A DNA stretch of 64,000 bases, from the NCBI GenBank assembly GCA_020634015.1, contig JACKCN010000006.1:124001-188000 (forward strand), given 5' to 3'. Each line of letters opens with the position of its first letter. Position 1 is the stretch's first letter. The stretch is from Candidatus Delongbacteria bacterium. Its GTDB lineage: Bacteria > CAIWAD01. This document shows positions 43,330 to 51,610 of this stretch, piece by piece. The position numbers were made by a program, and so were the translations under genes. Under the pieces are notes generated by a model. That model was not told the DNA's origin and made no database searches. It saw only the letters and a program-made list of their open reading frames with translations.

Positions 43330-44969
43330 ACCGCCCGAGTACACACTTCGCACTGCTGGCTCTGACGCTCTTGCCCCTGAGCGGGCAGTGCCTTGTGATT
43401 CACCCCTCACAGATCGACTTCGGCCTCAGCGAGACCGATGACTCCACCGCGGCCAGCGCCTGGCTGGTGAACGACCAGGAAGAGCCCCTGCTGCCCAGTC
43501 TGCTGGGCGACAGCGGCGACGCGATCCGCATTGGCGGAGAGCTGAGCGAGATTGCCCCCGGCGACAGCCTGCAACTGGAGCTCTGGTTTCAGCCCGAGCA
43601 GAATCTGGACTACGCGGGCAGCCTGGTCCTGGGTGGCAGCGAAGGCGCGGCCCTGCTGGAATACACGGGCGCAGGCGACTTTCCGGGTACCACCTGGGAC
43701 GACACGGCCGGCCTCAGTGGCCAGGCCCTGCTGGATGTGCTGCGCGCACGCGTGCGCCAGCACAGCGTGCTCAGTTACACCACGGCCCGCACGCACATGT
43801 TCTCGACCATCGACAATGTCAACGGGCAGGTGGAGTGCGTCTACACCGGCACTCTGGTCACCACCTCGGGGATTCCTCCCGCGACCACGATGAATACCGA
43901 GCACAGCTGGCCCCAGAGCCGCTTCGAGGATCCGGACACGGCCACCACCGACCTGCACCATCTCTATCCCACCATGGCCACGGTGAACAGTTCGCGCAGC
44001 AATCTGCCCTTCGGCAACGTGGTCTACCCGGATGCGGGCTGGCCCCAGGGCGGCAGCTGGCTGGGCGAGGACGAGAATTTCATCCAGGTCTTCGAACCGC
44101 GCGACGAGCACAAGGGCGATGTGGCACGTTCGCTGCTCTACTTCGCGATCCACTACACCAACTGGTATGACTTTCTGACCTACATGGAGCCCACACTGCG
44201 CCAGTGGGCCGTGCAGGACCCGGTGAGCAACAAGGAGCGCGCGCGCAACACGGCCATCGAGGCCGTGCAGGGCAACCGCAACCCGCTGGTGGACCAGCCC
44301 GCCCTGATCGACCGGATCTACAGTTTCAGCGGCAGCGCCGACTTTCCCAACAACAGCAACCTGCAGTTCTGGCCCGCGGCCCTCGATCTGGGCGTGGAAA
44401 CCGATGTCAACGAGACCTTCGCCTCGCTCGTGCTGCACAATGGAGGCAGCACGTCCGTGAGCCTCTGGGCCCTGGCCGCCACTCCGGCGCTGCTGGACTT
44501 CGACGGCTTTCCTGCGAGCCTGGCCCCCGGCGAGAGCCGTCTCTGGAGCCTGCGCCTCAGTGCGGACGCCGAACCGGGCGAGTACGACATCACGGTCAAC
44601 TTCCGCAGCACGGCGGGCAACCGCAGTTTCCCGGTGCGCGTGACCCTGGCCGGCAGCGCCGTGCCCGATGCCGAGCCGCTTCCCGCACTGTTCACCCTGC
44701 ACCCCGCGACGCCCAATCCCTTCAATCCGAGCACGCGCCTGAGCTTCAGCCTGCGGGAAGCGGCCTCGCTCTCGCTGGAACTGGTGGACATTTCCGGGCG
44801 CCGCGTGCGCCAGTGGAGCCTGCCCGGTCTGGGCGCCGGCGAGCACGAGCTGAGCTGGGACGGACTGGCCGACAGCGGCATGCCCGCAGCCAGTGGAGTC
44901 TATCTGCTCAGTCTGCGTGAGTCGCGAGGACGCGCGCAGCAGGTACAGCGTCTCCTGCTGCTGCGCTGA
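43326..44969 (+). CDS. T9SS-sorted extracellular endonuclease I
   Basis: A 547-residue secreted nuclease. A signal peptide (L-L-A-L-T-L-L-P-L-S-G-Q-C) is followed by an Ig-like region, then the endonuclease I (EndA/NucM, His-Me finger) domain at about residues 135-350. The catalytic motif T-E-H-S-W-P-Q-S is near residue 191 and D-L-H-H-L-Y-P-T follows it, with the Asn/His pattern of the family. A second Ig-like region precedes the Por sorting domain (T-P-N-P-F-N-P-S-T-R, ending L-L-L-L-R). It should degrade extracellular DNA or RNA. The ATG overlaps the pepT stop. It is followed after 52 bases by a second secreted nuclease-like gene. Confidence 0.9.
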   Translation: MNRPSTHFALLALTLLPLSGQCLVIHPSQIDFGLSETDDSTAASAWLVNDQEEPLLPSLLGDSGDAIRIGGELSEIAPGDSLQLELWFQPEQNLDYAGSLVLGGSEGAALLEYTGAGDFPGTTWDDTAGLSGQALLDVLRARVRQHSVLSYTTARTHMFSTIDNVNGQVECVYTGTLVTTSGIPPATTMNTEHSWPQSRFEDPDTATTDLHHLYPTMATVNSSRSNLPFGNVVYPDAGWPQGGSWLGEDENFIQVFEPRDEHKGDVARSLLYFAIHYTNWYDFLTYMEPTLRQWAVQDPVSNKERARNTAIEAVQGNRNPLVDQPALIDRIYSFSGSADFPNNSNLQFWPAALDLGVETDVNETFASLVLHNGGSTSVSLWALAATPALLDFDGFPASLAPGESRLWSLRLSADAEPGEYDITVNFRSTAGNRSFPVRVTLAGSAVPDAEPLPALFTLHPATPNPFNPSTRLSFSLREAASLSLELVDISGRRVRQWSLPGLGAGEHELSWDGLADSGMPAASGVYLLSLRESRGRAQQVQRLLLLR

Positions 44970-45021
44970 GGCCAGACACACGCGCGCGGCCTTGTACTTT
45001 CGCCCGCGCCAAGGAGGATCG

Positions 45022-46767
45022 ATGCGCTTTTGCCTGCTGCTGTGGCTTGTGCCCCTGATCGCCGGGGCCGACCTGCGCCCCTTGTATCTCGACGGCTTCG
45101 GCGACGACTGGCTGGACAACCCGGACACGGCCAGCGATCCCGCCGGTGATGGAGGTGGCATCGATCTGCTGGAGCTGGGCATCGTCAACGATTCACGCCA
45201 GTTGATGCTGACGATCGCCTTGGGGCAGGAGATTCTGCAGCAGCAGGACAACGGGCTGGTGCTCTATCTGGACACCGACAGCGACTCGCAGACTGGTTTC
45301 CCGGCCGAAGGCCTGGGGTGCGAGCTGGTCTGGAACTTCGCCTCGCGCACGGGTACCGTGTACAATCAGGGGCAGAGCCAGACCGTGGGATTCGCCCAGC
45401 TGGGCCTGCGCATTCTGCCCAGCCACGCCAGCGACCGGTTCGAATTCGCCATGGCCCTGGACGCGGCCCCGCTGGGTCAGCCGCTCTTCGGCGACTCGGT
45501 CGTGCACGCGGTGCTGCGCGACACGACCCCCGGAGGAGACCGCCTGCCCGATTCGGGCTCCCTTGAGCTGCCGCTCGCCGGCGGCAGCGTTCCCGACCCG
45601 GAGCTGATCTCGCTGGAACGGGAACGCCCGCAGGACCTGCGCCTGCTGGCCTGGAACACGCTCTTCGGTTCGCTGTTCACCCCGGCCAACCAGGGCGCCT
45701 ACGCACGCATCCTGGGTGCGCTCTCCGCCGACGTGATCGCGTTTCAGGAAATCTGGGACCAGGACGCCGCCACCACGGCCGCCACCCTGGACCAGCTGGA
45801 CCCGCGTGACACCCCCTGGCAGGCCGCCAAGCTGACTTCGGGCAATGTGCTGGCCAGCCGCTTTCCCATCACGGCCAGCTGGCTCGTCAACCCCGACTAC
45901 CGCAACACGGCCCACCTGCTGCAGACCGCCGACGCCCTGGGCACACCCCTGCTGGTGATCAACATCCATCTGCGCTGCTGCTCGGCCAATGCCCAGCGCC
46001 AGGAAGAGGCCGATTCGATCATCGCCTTCCTGCGCCACGTGCAACAGGGCGATTACCCGCAGATTGCCGCCAACACGCCCGTCGTGCTGTGTGGCGACTT
46101 CAACCTGGTGGGCGATCACCAGCAACTGCTGACCCTGCTCAACGGCGAGATCCAGGACACGGCCCAGTACGGACCCGCCAACCCGCCCGACTGGGACGGC
46201 AGCCCGCTGACCGACCTGCGCAGCTACCAGCTTGGCCGCCGCGACGCCTGGACCTGGTACGACGAGGGCGGCGCGGCCCCCTATTCGCCCGGCCGCCTGG
46301 ACTACATCCTGTACACCGACAGCGTACTCGAGACGGGCCACCACGGCCTGCTCTGGACTCCCGTGATCCCCGCCGACAGCCTGAGCGCCTGGGGCCTGCA
46401 GGCCCTGGACACGCCCACCGCCAGCGATCACATTCCACGCTTCGTGGACCTGCGCCCGCCCACCCAGACCGGCCTGGGCGAGTCCGGCCCCGCCACTCGC
46501 CCCTCCGGGCTGGCTCTGGGACACAGCACGCCCAATCCCTTCAACCCCAGCACCATTGTGCAATGGAGCCAACAACGCGGCCAGCACATCCGTCTGGACG
46601 CCTGGTCCCTCGACGGCCGCCTGGTCGCCAGCCTGCTGGAGGGCTTCAGTCCTTCGGGTGAGCACAGCCTCACCTTTGACGGCAGCCAGCTGGCCAGCGG
46701 GTGTTACCTGCTCAGCCTGCGCGGGGAAGATGAAGTGGATGTGGGGCGGGTGTTGTTGGTGAAGTAG
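45022..46767 (+). CDS. T9SS-sorted endonuclease/exonuclease/phosphatase-family protein
   Basis: A 581-residue secreted EEP-fold protein. Signal peptide: L-L-L-W-L-V-P-L-I-A-G-A. About residues 20-190 form a beta-sandwich with a Ca-like Asp-rich turn (Y-L-D-T-D-S-D-S-Q-T-G). The EEP domain (about 205-490) has L-L-A-W-N-T-L-F-G, the catalytic Glu in I-A-F-Q-E-I-W-D, L-C-G-D-F-N-L-V-G-D and S-D-H-I-P. The end is a Por sorting domain (T-P-N-P-F-N-P-S-T, ending V-L-L-V-K). The substrate could be DNA, RNA or a phosphodiester lipid. It is in the same orientation as endonuclease I, with AAGGAGG before ATG 45022. It is the last gene before the AT-rich island. Confidence 0.88.
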   Translation: MRFCLLLWLVPLIAGADLRPLYLDGFGDDWLDNPDTASDPAGDGGGIDLLELGIVNDSRQLMLTIALGQEILQQQDNGLVLYLDTDSDSQTGFPAEGLGCELVWNFASRTGTVYNQGQSQTVGFAQLGLRILPSHASDRFEFAMALDAAPLGQPLFGDSVVHAVLRDTTPGGDRLPDSGSLELPLAGGSVPDPELISLERERPQDLRLLAWNTLFGSLFTPANQGAYARILGALSADVIAFQEIWDQDAATTAATLDQLDPRDTPWQAAKLTSGNVLASRFPITASWLVNPDYRNTAHLLQTADALGTPLLVINIHLRCCSANAQRQEEADSIIAFLRHVQQGDYPQIAANTPVVLCGDFNLVGDHQQLLTLLNGEIQDTAQYGPANPPDWDGSPLTDLRSYQLGRRDAWTWYDEGGAAPYSPGRLDYILYTDSVLETGHHGLLWTPVIPADSLSAWGLQALDTPTASDHIPRFVDLRPPTQTGLGESGPATRPSGLALGHSTPNPFNPSTIVQWSQQRGQHIRLDAWSLDGRLVASLLEGFSPSGEHSLTFDGSQLASGCYLLSLRGEDEVDVGRVLLVK

Positions 46768-46842
46768 CTGGTAGTCAAACCAAGCGAAAGCAATTAGAAT
46801 ATTACCCAAAGTCAAATTTCATGTACACTTCGTTCCTCTATC

Positions 46843-46871
46843 TTGACTCCGACCTCTGATTCTTTTATAAT
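46843..46871 (+). promoter_or_regulatory. Near-consensus sigma-70 promoter for the retron island
   Basis: TTGACT (46843-46848) and TATAAT (46866-46871) are separated by exactly 17 bases, so eleven of twelve consensus bases match at ideal spacing. The predicted start is near 46878, just before the GGCCGAATTCGGCC palindrome and the structured region. Confidence 0.8.
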
Positions 46872-46901
46872 AGGCCCCGGTGGCCGAATTCGGCCTTGCT
46901 C

Positions 46902-47154
46902 TTTGACCTTCCTAAGCTGGGCAGGTGAAACAAACGTTTCACGCTTATGAACGCGGGAAACCGCGACCGCATTGCGGTTCCGAACCCCTGCCGTACAGGC
47001 TGGCAGCGCTGTCGTGATGCGATGGACGCAACCGGTCATGCGGACACGGTTCAGAAACTCATTATGCACTTGTAGACCCCTGCCTGATCGCCCAGCTGGT
47101 GCTAGCGGACACGCCAATCATGGCGGTCAGTTACTCATCTAAAAGGAGGTCAAA
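46902..47154 (+). ncRNA. Candidate retron msr-msd RNA template
   Basis: An untranslated, structured 253-base region between a strong promoter and the 84-residue gene. The 5' arm TTTGACCTTC (46902-46911) pairs over ten bases with GAGGTCAAA and adjoining bases at 47145-47154, one pair being G-U, in the position of retron a1 and a2. An AGC (46915-46917) follows a1 within four bases, matching the usual branching-guanosine context. Internal hairpins: GTGAAAC-AAAC-GTTTCAC (46925-46942), CGCGG-GAAA-CCGCG (46952-46965), ACCGC-ATT-GCGGT (46966-46978) and CTGCC/GGCAG (46988-47006). An alternative outer pair is AGCTGGGC (46915-46922) with GCCCAGCT (47090-47097). Assignment as msr-msd is inference from the reverse transcriptase downstream and this geometry. 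Confidence 0.6.
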
Positions 47155-47409
47155 ATGAAATCCATTTTGCCCGAGGCCATTGAACGGCTTCAAGGTCTTA
47201 AGAGAGCACAGGGATCTACTGCAGAGTTCCAGCAGGAACTGAACGAAATCATCCATATGCTGGTTGAATTCGACTCAGTTCAGAGAATGGGAGAGACTTG
47301 CCAAGAGCGAAAGATCATTTTAAAGCTGGTCGAGAAAATTGCATGGTATATGCTTTTGCGACAAAGCGAAATTGGTGGTCTCGTATCCGAGCTAGTCAAA
47401 AAACTCTAG
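47155..47409 (+). CDS. Unrecognised 84-residue helical protein of the retron island
   Basis: A small, mostly helical soluble protein: I-E-R-L-Q-G-L-K-R near the start, then F-Q-Q-E-L-N-E-I-I-H-M-L-V-E-F and a hydrophobic C-terminal helix (I-V... W-Y-M-L-L-R-Q-S-E-I-G-G-L-V). No known motif. Translation is well supported by AAGGAGG seven bases before the ATG. That ribosome-binding site lies inside the 3' arm of the candidate ncRNA, so its translation could depend on RNA folding or reverse transcription. It is 17 bases before the HTH gene. It may be a retron effector, antitoxin or accessory subunit; I do not recognise it. A+T-rich like its neighbours. Confidence 0.75.
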   Translation: MKSILPEAIERLQGLKRAQGSTAEFQQELNEIIHMLVEFDSVQRMGETCQERKIILKLVEKIAWYMLLRQSEIGGLVSELVKKL

Positions 47410-47426
47410 TGCATAGTGAATTCTAA

Positions 47427-47708
47427 ATGAACATCGGGCTTGCAATAAAAAGTGTCAGAGTACGCAGTTCGTTTAGCCAGGAAGAATTGGCAAATGCAAC
47501 CGGAGTAAGCACATCGTACATCTCTCTTGTGGAGCGGAACAAACGTGATCCAAGTCTGGGATTTTTAAAGCGTATAGCAGATGCGTTAGAAGTCCCATTA
47601 CCAATTTTATTTTTGCTAGCAGAACAAAATGAAGCAGGTGAATCACGCTCTGCAGGTCGCTCCGTGGTTATCGAAGAGTTACTGCGACTTGCATTTTATA
47701 GTAGATAG
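47427..47708 (+). CDS. XRE/Cro-C1-type helix-turn-helix protein
   Basis: A 93-residue DNA-binding protein. The HTH is complete: I-K-S-V-R-V-R-S-S-F-S-Q-E-E-L-A-N-A-T-G-V-S then Y-I-S-L-V-E-R-N-K-R-D-P-S-L, and L-K-R-I-A-D-A-L-E-V-P. A short C-terminal extension of about 25 residues (E-A-G-E-S-R-S-A-G-R) could be a dimer or toxin-contact element. It lies between the 84-residue gene (17 bases) and the reverse transcriptase (7 bases), so all three are probably one operon. HTH proteins are the accessory component of one recognised retron type (type VI, from memory). It could be the effector or the regulator. Confidence 0.88.
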   Translation: MNIGLAIKSVRVRSSFSQEELANATGVSTSYISLVERNKRDPSLGFLKRIADALEVPLPILFLLAEQNEAGESRSAGRSVVIEELLRLAFYSR

Positions 47709-47715
47709 TTGAGTA

Positions 47716-48630
47716 ATGCCATATAATGTAAAGTCCATCAAATCACTAGCAAAGTTGCTTGATGTTGATGTTGAAGAGTTAGTTCGAATCGAGCAAAATC
47801 CAGAAAAATATTATGAGCCATTTGAAAAGAAAAGGGGAGAAAAATCAAGGTCAATTGACAATCCAACAGGCGAACTTGCAGCATTACAGATTAGAATCAA
47901 AAAGTTTTTGCTATGCGATGTGGATGTGTTCAGGCCTATTGCCACTGGAGGAGTTAAGGGGCATTCAACCAAAACCTCAGCGCTTTTGCATACTAACAAA
48001 GATTGCGTCGCGACTGTAGATGTAAAATCTTTCTTTCCTTGTGTAACAAATAATAAAGTCTATAAGGTTTTTTGCAATCTGGGTTACTCGCCGCCTGTGT
48101 CTCGAATGCTTACAAGAATTACCACTTATAAAGGCCATCTTCCACAAGGAAGTGCAACAAGTACGATTATTGCAAACTTGGCGCTATATAATTTTGATGA
48201 ATATTTGTATAACCAATCTTTAAGGCTAGGGTGTGATTGCATTCGATTTGTTGATGACATCATCATCTCCGGTAGCTATGGCAAAGTCACGGAACTTGTA
48301 AGTTTGGTTTTCCCTGCTCTCCATAGAATGAGATTTTCCGTGCATAGAGCCAAAAAACTCAAAATCATGAAAAGCAATAAAAGACAGGAAGTTCTTGGAT
48401 TAACCGTAAATAGAGCAGTCGGCGTCACAAAAAGTTATGTTGAAGAAGTCAGAACACAAATTGCATGTGTAGAAAAGTGTTCAGTCACAAGCTGCGTGTA
48501 CTTAAAGCTGGTTGGAAAAATTCAATACATAGGAACTACTAAGCCAATTATTGCAGGGAACTTGATGCGCAAACTTCGAAACAGTCTAATGAGACCAGAG
48601 AAGGAGTGTTTGGCGAGTATTGAACAATAG
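47716..48630 (+). CDS. Retron-type reverse transcriptase
   Basis: A 304-residue single-domain reverse transcriptase. Ordered RT motifs: fingers R-S-I-D-N-P near residue 48, then G-G-V-K-G-H-S-T-K-T-S-A-L-L-H (retron-like region where many have N-A-x-x-H; here S-A-L-L-H), V-A-T-V-D-V-K-S-F-F-P (first catalytic Asp), L-P-Q-G-S-A-T-S-T-I-I-A-N-L, and the catalytic F-V-D-D-I (usually Y-A-D-D). The segment V-L-G-L-T-V-N-R stands where retrons have V-T-G. Size and lack of maturase or endonuclease domains argue against a group II intron protein. The gene is A+T-rich and ends the island operon. It should copy the upstream RNA into msDNA. Confidence 0.9.
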   Translation: MPYNVKSIKSLAKLLDVDVEELVRIEQNPEKYYEPFEKKRGEKSRSIDNPTGELAALQIRIKKFLLCDVDVFRPIATGGVKGHSTKTSALLHTNKDCVATVDVKSFFPCVTNNKVYKVFCNLGYSPPVSRMLTRITTYKGHLPQGSATSTIIANLALYNFDEYLYNQSLRLGCDCIRFVDDIIISGSYGKVTELVSLVFPALHRMRFSVHRAKKLKIMKSNKRQEVLGLTVNRAVGVTKSYVEEVRTQIACVEKCSVTSCVYLKLVGKIQYIGTTKPIIAGNLMRKLRNSLMRPEKECLASIEQ

Positions 48631-48827
48631 CACCTAGAAACCTGTCGGACTTGTGGGCCATGATGGATCAAGCTCATGCGAAACGAGCAAGTCGACTATT
48701 CTGGCTGCTTGGAATGATGTGACTAGCAAGAAACGAGGCGAAAAAGTGGGCATGCTGGCCGCGGGTATGTGGACGCAACACAACACAAGCATATCAGGCC
48801 GACAGACGCCGAGAGGAACCTGCAGCG
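48631..48827. other. Right edge of the AT-rich island
   Basis: A 197-base stretch where composition returns from A+T-rich to the chromosomal average. No gene, terminator or clear direct repeat matching the left edge was found by eye. Confidence 0.4.
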
Positions 48828-49217
48828 ATGAATCCTTCACAGCCAACACCCATCGACGCCTACATCGCCGACGCACCCGAGGCCGTCCGGGAGATCCTGC
48901 AGCAGATCCGCCAGACCATCCGCCGGGAGGCGCCCGCCGCCGAGGAAGTGATCAGCTATGGCATGCCCGCCTTCCGCGGCAACGGCATGCTGGTGTACTT
49001 CGCGGCCTTCAAGGCGCACATCGGCGTGTATCCGCCGGTGAGCGGGGATGAGGAGCTGCAGCGCGAGCTGGCGCCCTTCGCGGGGCCCAAGGGAAATCTG
49101 AAGTTTTCCCTGGACCAGCCGATTCCGCTGGAGCTGATCGCGCGCGTCGTGCGCCAACGGCTGGTGCTGGATCAGGCCCGCCGACCCTCGCGACGCAAGG
49201 CTCCACCCACGACCTGA
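48828..49217 (+). CDS. DUF1801-domain protein (YdhG-like)
   Basis: A 129-residue soluble protein of the DUF1801 family. It opens with the usual I-D-A-Y-I-A-D-A-P-E, then V-R-E-I-L-Q-Q-I-R-Q-T-I-R, the conserved A-E-E-V-I-S-Y-G-M-P-A-F-R, V-Y-F-A-A-F-K-A-H-I-G-V-Y-P and the K-G-N-L-K-F-S-L-D-Q-P-I-P block. One family member is reported as an iron chaperone, but most are uncharacterised. It is high in G+C, unlike the preceding island, and is probably the first native gene to its right. Confidence 0.88.
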   Translation: MNPSQPTPIDAYIADAPEAVREILQQIRQTIRREAPAAEEVISYGMPAFRGNGMLVYFAAFKAHIGVYPPVSGDEELQRELAPFAGPKGNLKFSLDQPIPLELIARVVRQRLVLDQARRPSRRKAPPTT

Positions 49218-49235
49218 CTCACACACTCAGCATGT

Positions 49236-50537
49236 TCAAGCGCGGCGGCGGGCCAATGCCACGCCCAGGCCGAAACTGGCGGCCCCGATGGCCAGCAGCA
49301 CGGCACCGGGCACCAGCATTTCGGCCAGGCTGAAGCCCCGCCAGATCGCGCCTTCCAGAGACACCACCACCCAGCGCACGGGGCTGATCCGGCTGAGGGT
49401 CTGCATCCAGCCGGGCATGAAGATCAGCGGAATCATGCCTCCGCCCAGCATGGCCAGCAGGGACATGATGCCCCAGCCGATGCCGCTGGCGGCCTGCTCG
49501 CTCTTGCCCAGCAGCGAGAAGCAGAGGCTGAGCCCCACGAAACAGAGCGAACTCTGGAACACGGCCAGTACCAGCAGGCCCCAGGAAGCGGGCCGCAGGC
49601 CAAAGACCAGGGCGGCCACCGCGAACAAGAGGACACTGATCAGCAGCATGCTCAGCAGGGCGGCCAGCGCGCGCGAGGCCAGCAGCTCGAAGGCGCCCAG
49701 CGGGGCGTGTTCCAGGCGTGCGGTCAGACCGTTGCGCCGCTCGCCCACCATGGCCACCCCGAAACTGGCGGCACAGGCGATCAGGGCCCAGACCACGCCC
49801 TGGGGGAACGAGACGGCAAAGGAACTGGCAGGGCCCTTGCGAATCACACTTTCCTCGTGTGTCGTGATCTTCAGCGGCACGAATCCGTCGCCCGTGTTGG
49901 CCCGGGCCGCGCTGTCGGCCTGCGCGTGATTTCCCGTGGCCTCGACCACGGCGGAAAGGCTGTCCAGACTCTGATAGAATCGGTCCAGGCCCGCGAGCCA
50001 ACCGGGCACCTGACCCGCCGGATCACGCAGCAGTTCACGCTGGCGCTTCAGCAGGGAGGTGGTGTTCTCGTTGAAACTGAAGAGGGTGTTGAAGCGCTGG
50101 GCCGCCTGCTGCTGAAGCAGGCCCTGCAGCAAACCGCCTTCGGCCTTGCGGCTGGGGTCCAGCCCCAGTTCGGCGCTGGGTGGCTGGCCCATGAAGAGGT
50201 TCTGGCTGTCGTCGCCAAAGCCCTGCGGCAGGCGCAACCAGGCGGCCACCTTGCCCCGGCGCACCAGAGCACGGGCGTCGTCGAGCGACGCACGCCGCAC
50301 GGCGAGCCCCGGGTTGCCTTCCAGGCCCGTCACGAAGGCCTGGCTGGCGGCGCTGGAATCTTCGTCGGCCACCGCCAGACTGATCTTCGCGCCGCCGCCG
50401 CTGCCCCCGCCCGAGAACATCAGACCGAAGAACACCGAGAACAGCAACGGAAAGAGCAGCACGCTGAACAGCGCGCCGCGATCGCGCCAGAGCAGGCGCA
50501 GGTCTTTGTGTGCCAGCAACAGGATGCGGTCGAGCAT
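49236..50537 (-). CDS. ABC-2-type transporter permease
   Basis: A 433-residue membrane permease. An N-terminal helix (V-L-L-F-P-L-L-F-S-V-F-F-G-L-M-F) precedes a large periplasmic loop of about 190 residues, then a cluster of helices (residues 240-430) in the ABC-2 exporter layout, as in NatB/YhaP-like proteins. A Gly-rich segment (G-G-G-S-G-G-G) follows helix one. It is encoded 50 bases downstream of the ATPase gene on the same strand and forms an export system with it. The substrate (drug, ion or envelope molecule) cannot be read. Confidence 0.87.
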   Translation of the reverse strand: MLDRILLLAHKDLRLLWRDRGALFSVLLFPLLFSVFFGLMFSGGGSGGGAKISLAVADEDSSAASQAFVTGLEGNPGLAVRRASLDDARALVRRGKVAAWLRLPQGFGDDSQNLFMGQPPSAELGLDPSRKAEGGLLQGLLQQQAAQRFNTLFSFNENTTSLLKRQRELLRDPAGQVPGWLAGLDRFYQSLDSLSAVVEATGNHAQADSAARANTGDGFVPLKITTHEESVIRKGPASSFAVSFPQGVVWALIACAASFGVAMVGERRNGLTARLEHAPLGAFELLASRALAALLSMLLISVLLFAVAALVFGLRPASWGLLVLAVFQSSLCFVGLSLCFSLLGKSEQAASGIGWGIMSLLAMLGGGMIPLIFMPGWMQTLSRISPVRWVVVSLEGAIWRGFSLAEMLVPGAVLLAIGAASFGLGVALARRRA

Positions 50538-50587
50538 GCGGGAACTCCCGAATTGTATGACAGACAGGGCGGGCCGGGGCCCGGGAC

Positions 50588-51445
50588 TCAGTCGCGCAGG
50601 GCGCGGCCGGTGAGGTCCAGAAAGACCTGTTCCAGGTCGGGGCTTTCCACGCGCACCCGGCCCGGGTGGCCGTGGGCGGCCAGTTCCTGCAGGTCGCGCC
50701 AGGGCTCCTGGCTGAGAATGGGCTCGCGCCCCGGCAGCAGAATCCGGTGCGGACCGCCGTGGTTGGCCAGCAGGGTCTCCAGACTGTCCAGGGCCAGCAG
50801 GCGCCCGTGATCCATGATCCCGATGCGGTCGCAGAGCGCTTCCGCTTCCTGCAGGTAATGGGTGGTGTAGAGGATGGCCGCCCCGCGTTCGCGCAAATGC
50901 TTGACGCCCTCGAGGATCGCGGCGCGACTCTGGGTGTCCACGCCCACCGTGGGCTCGTCCAGAAAGAGCAGGCCCGGGCCGTGCACCATCGCCAGAGCCA
51001 GGTTCAGGCGTTGGCGCTGGCCGCCCGACAGCTGGCCCGCGGGGCGGTCCTTCAGATCTGCCAGCTGGGCAAAGTCCAACGCGTCATTGCACCCGCGGCG
51101 TCGTTCGGCCCCGCGCAGACCGTGCAGGCCGGCGAAAAGCTCCAGGTTCTCGTGCACGCTCAGGCCTTCGAACACCGAGCCGCCCTGGGGCGCCACGCCC
51201 ATGGCGGCGCGGGCACGTGGCAGGCAGGGATCGAGCGGGCCACCTTCAGCCGCGATGCGCACCTGGCCCGAGTCCGGTGTGAGCTGGCCCGAGCAAAGGC
51301 GCACGAAAGTGGTCTTGCCCGCGCCATTGGGGCCCAGCAGGCCGACGATTTCTCCGGCGTGCACCTTCAGGCTCAGGCCAGCGACGGCCCGGACCTGCCC
51401 GAAGGACCGCACCAGCGTGTCCGCTTCCAGTTGTGGAGTCTGCAT
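50588..51445 (-). CDS. ABC transporter ATP-binding protein
   Basis: A 285-residue ATPase. Walker A is G-P-N-G-A-G-K-T-T, the Q-loop is V-A-P-Q-G-G, the signature is L-S-G-G-Q-R-Q-R, Walker B is L-L-F-L-D-E-P-T-V-G-V-D and the H-loop is Y-T-T-H-Y. The subfamily is that of ABC-2 exporters (DRI/NatA-like). I start it at ATG 51445, with AGGAAAGGA upstream. Cotranscription with the permease gene is likely. It is divergent from the flavoprotein gene. Confidence 0.93.
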   Translation of the reverse strand: MQTPQLEADTLVRSFGQVRAVAGLSLKVHAGEIVGLLGPNGAGKTTFVRLCSGQLTPDSGQVRIAAEGGPLDPCLPRARAAMGVAPQGGSVFEGLSVHENLELFAGLHGLRGAERRRGCNDALDFAQLADLKDRPAGQLSGGQRQRLNLALAMVHGPGLLFLDEPTVGVDTQSRAAILEGVKHLRERGAAILYTTHYLQEAEALCDRIGIMDHGRLLALDSLETLLANHGGPHRILLPGREPILSQEPWRDLQELAAHGHPGRVRVESPDLEQVFLDLTGRALRD

Positions 51446-51610
51446 GGAATTCCTTTCCTGTAGGCCGCCAATCTGGCACAATGGCCGCTGGCGAGGAACC
51501 GGGAAAAAGCATTTGCGGAACTGACACTTGCGGCACCCGCCGGATTTCAACAGGATGGGGGTGCGTCCGCGGTCAACGAAGGACGCGTTCATAGCGGGAA
51601 AGGGCCTTGC

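Noticed and set aside
40948..43410. 820-codon minus-strand frame
   Set aside because: Covers ispH and pepT, whose active-site motifs read on the plus strand.
46812..47117. 101-codon minus-strand frame opposite the retron RNA
   Set aside because: No ribosome-binding site or known family; overlaps a strong plus-strand promoter and structured RNA.
47716..48630. Group II intron maturase or diversity-generating retroelement RT
   Set aside because: No maturase or endonuclease domain, no intron RNA boundaries, no template/variable repeat pair seen nearby.
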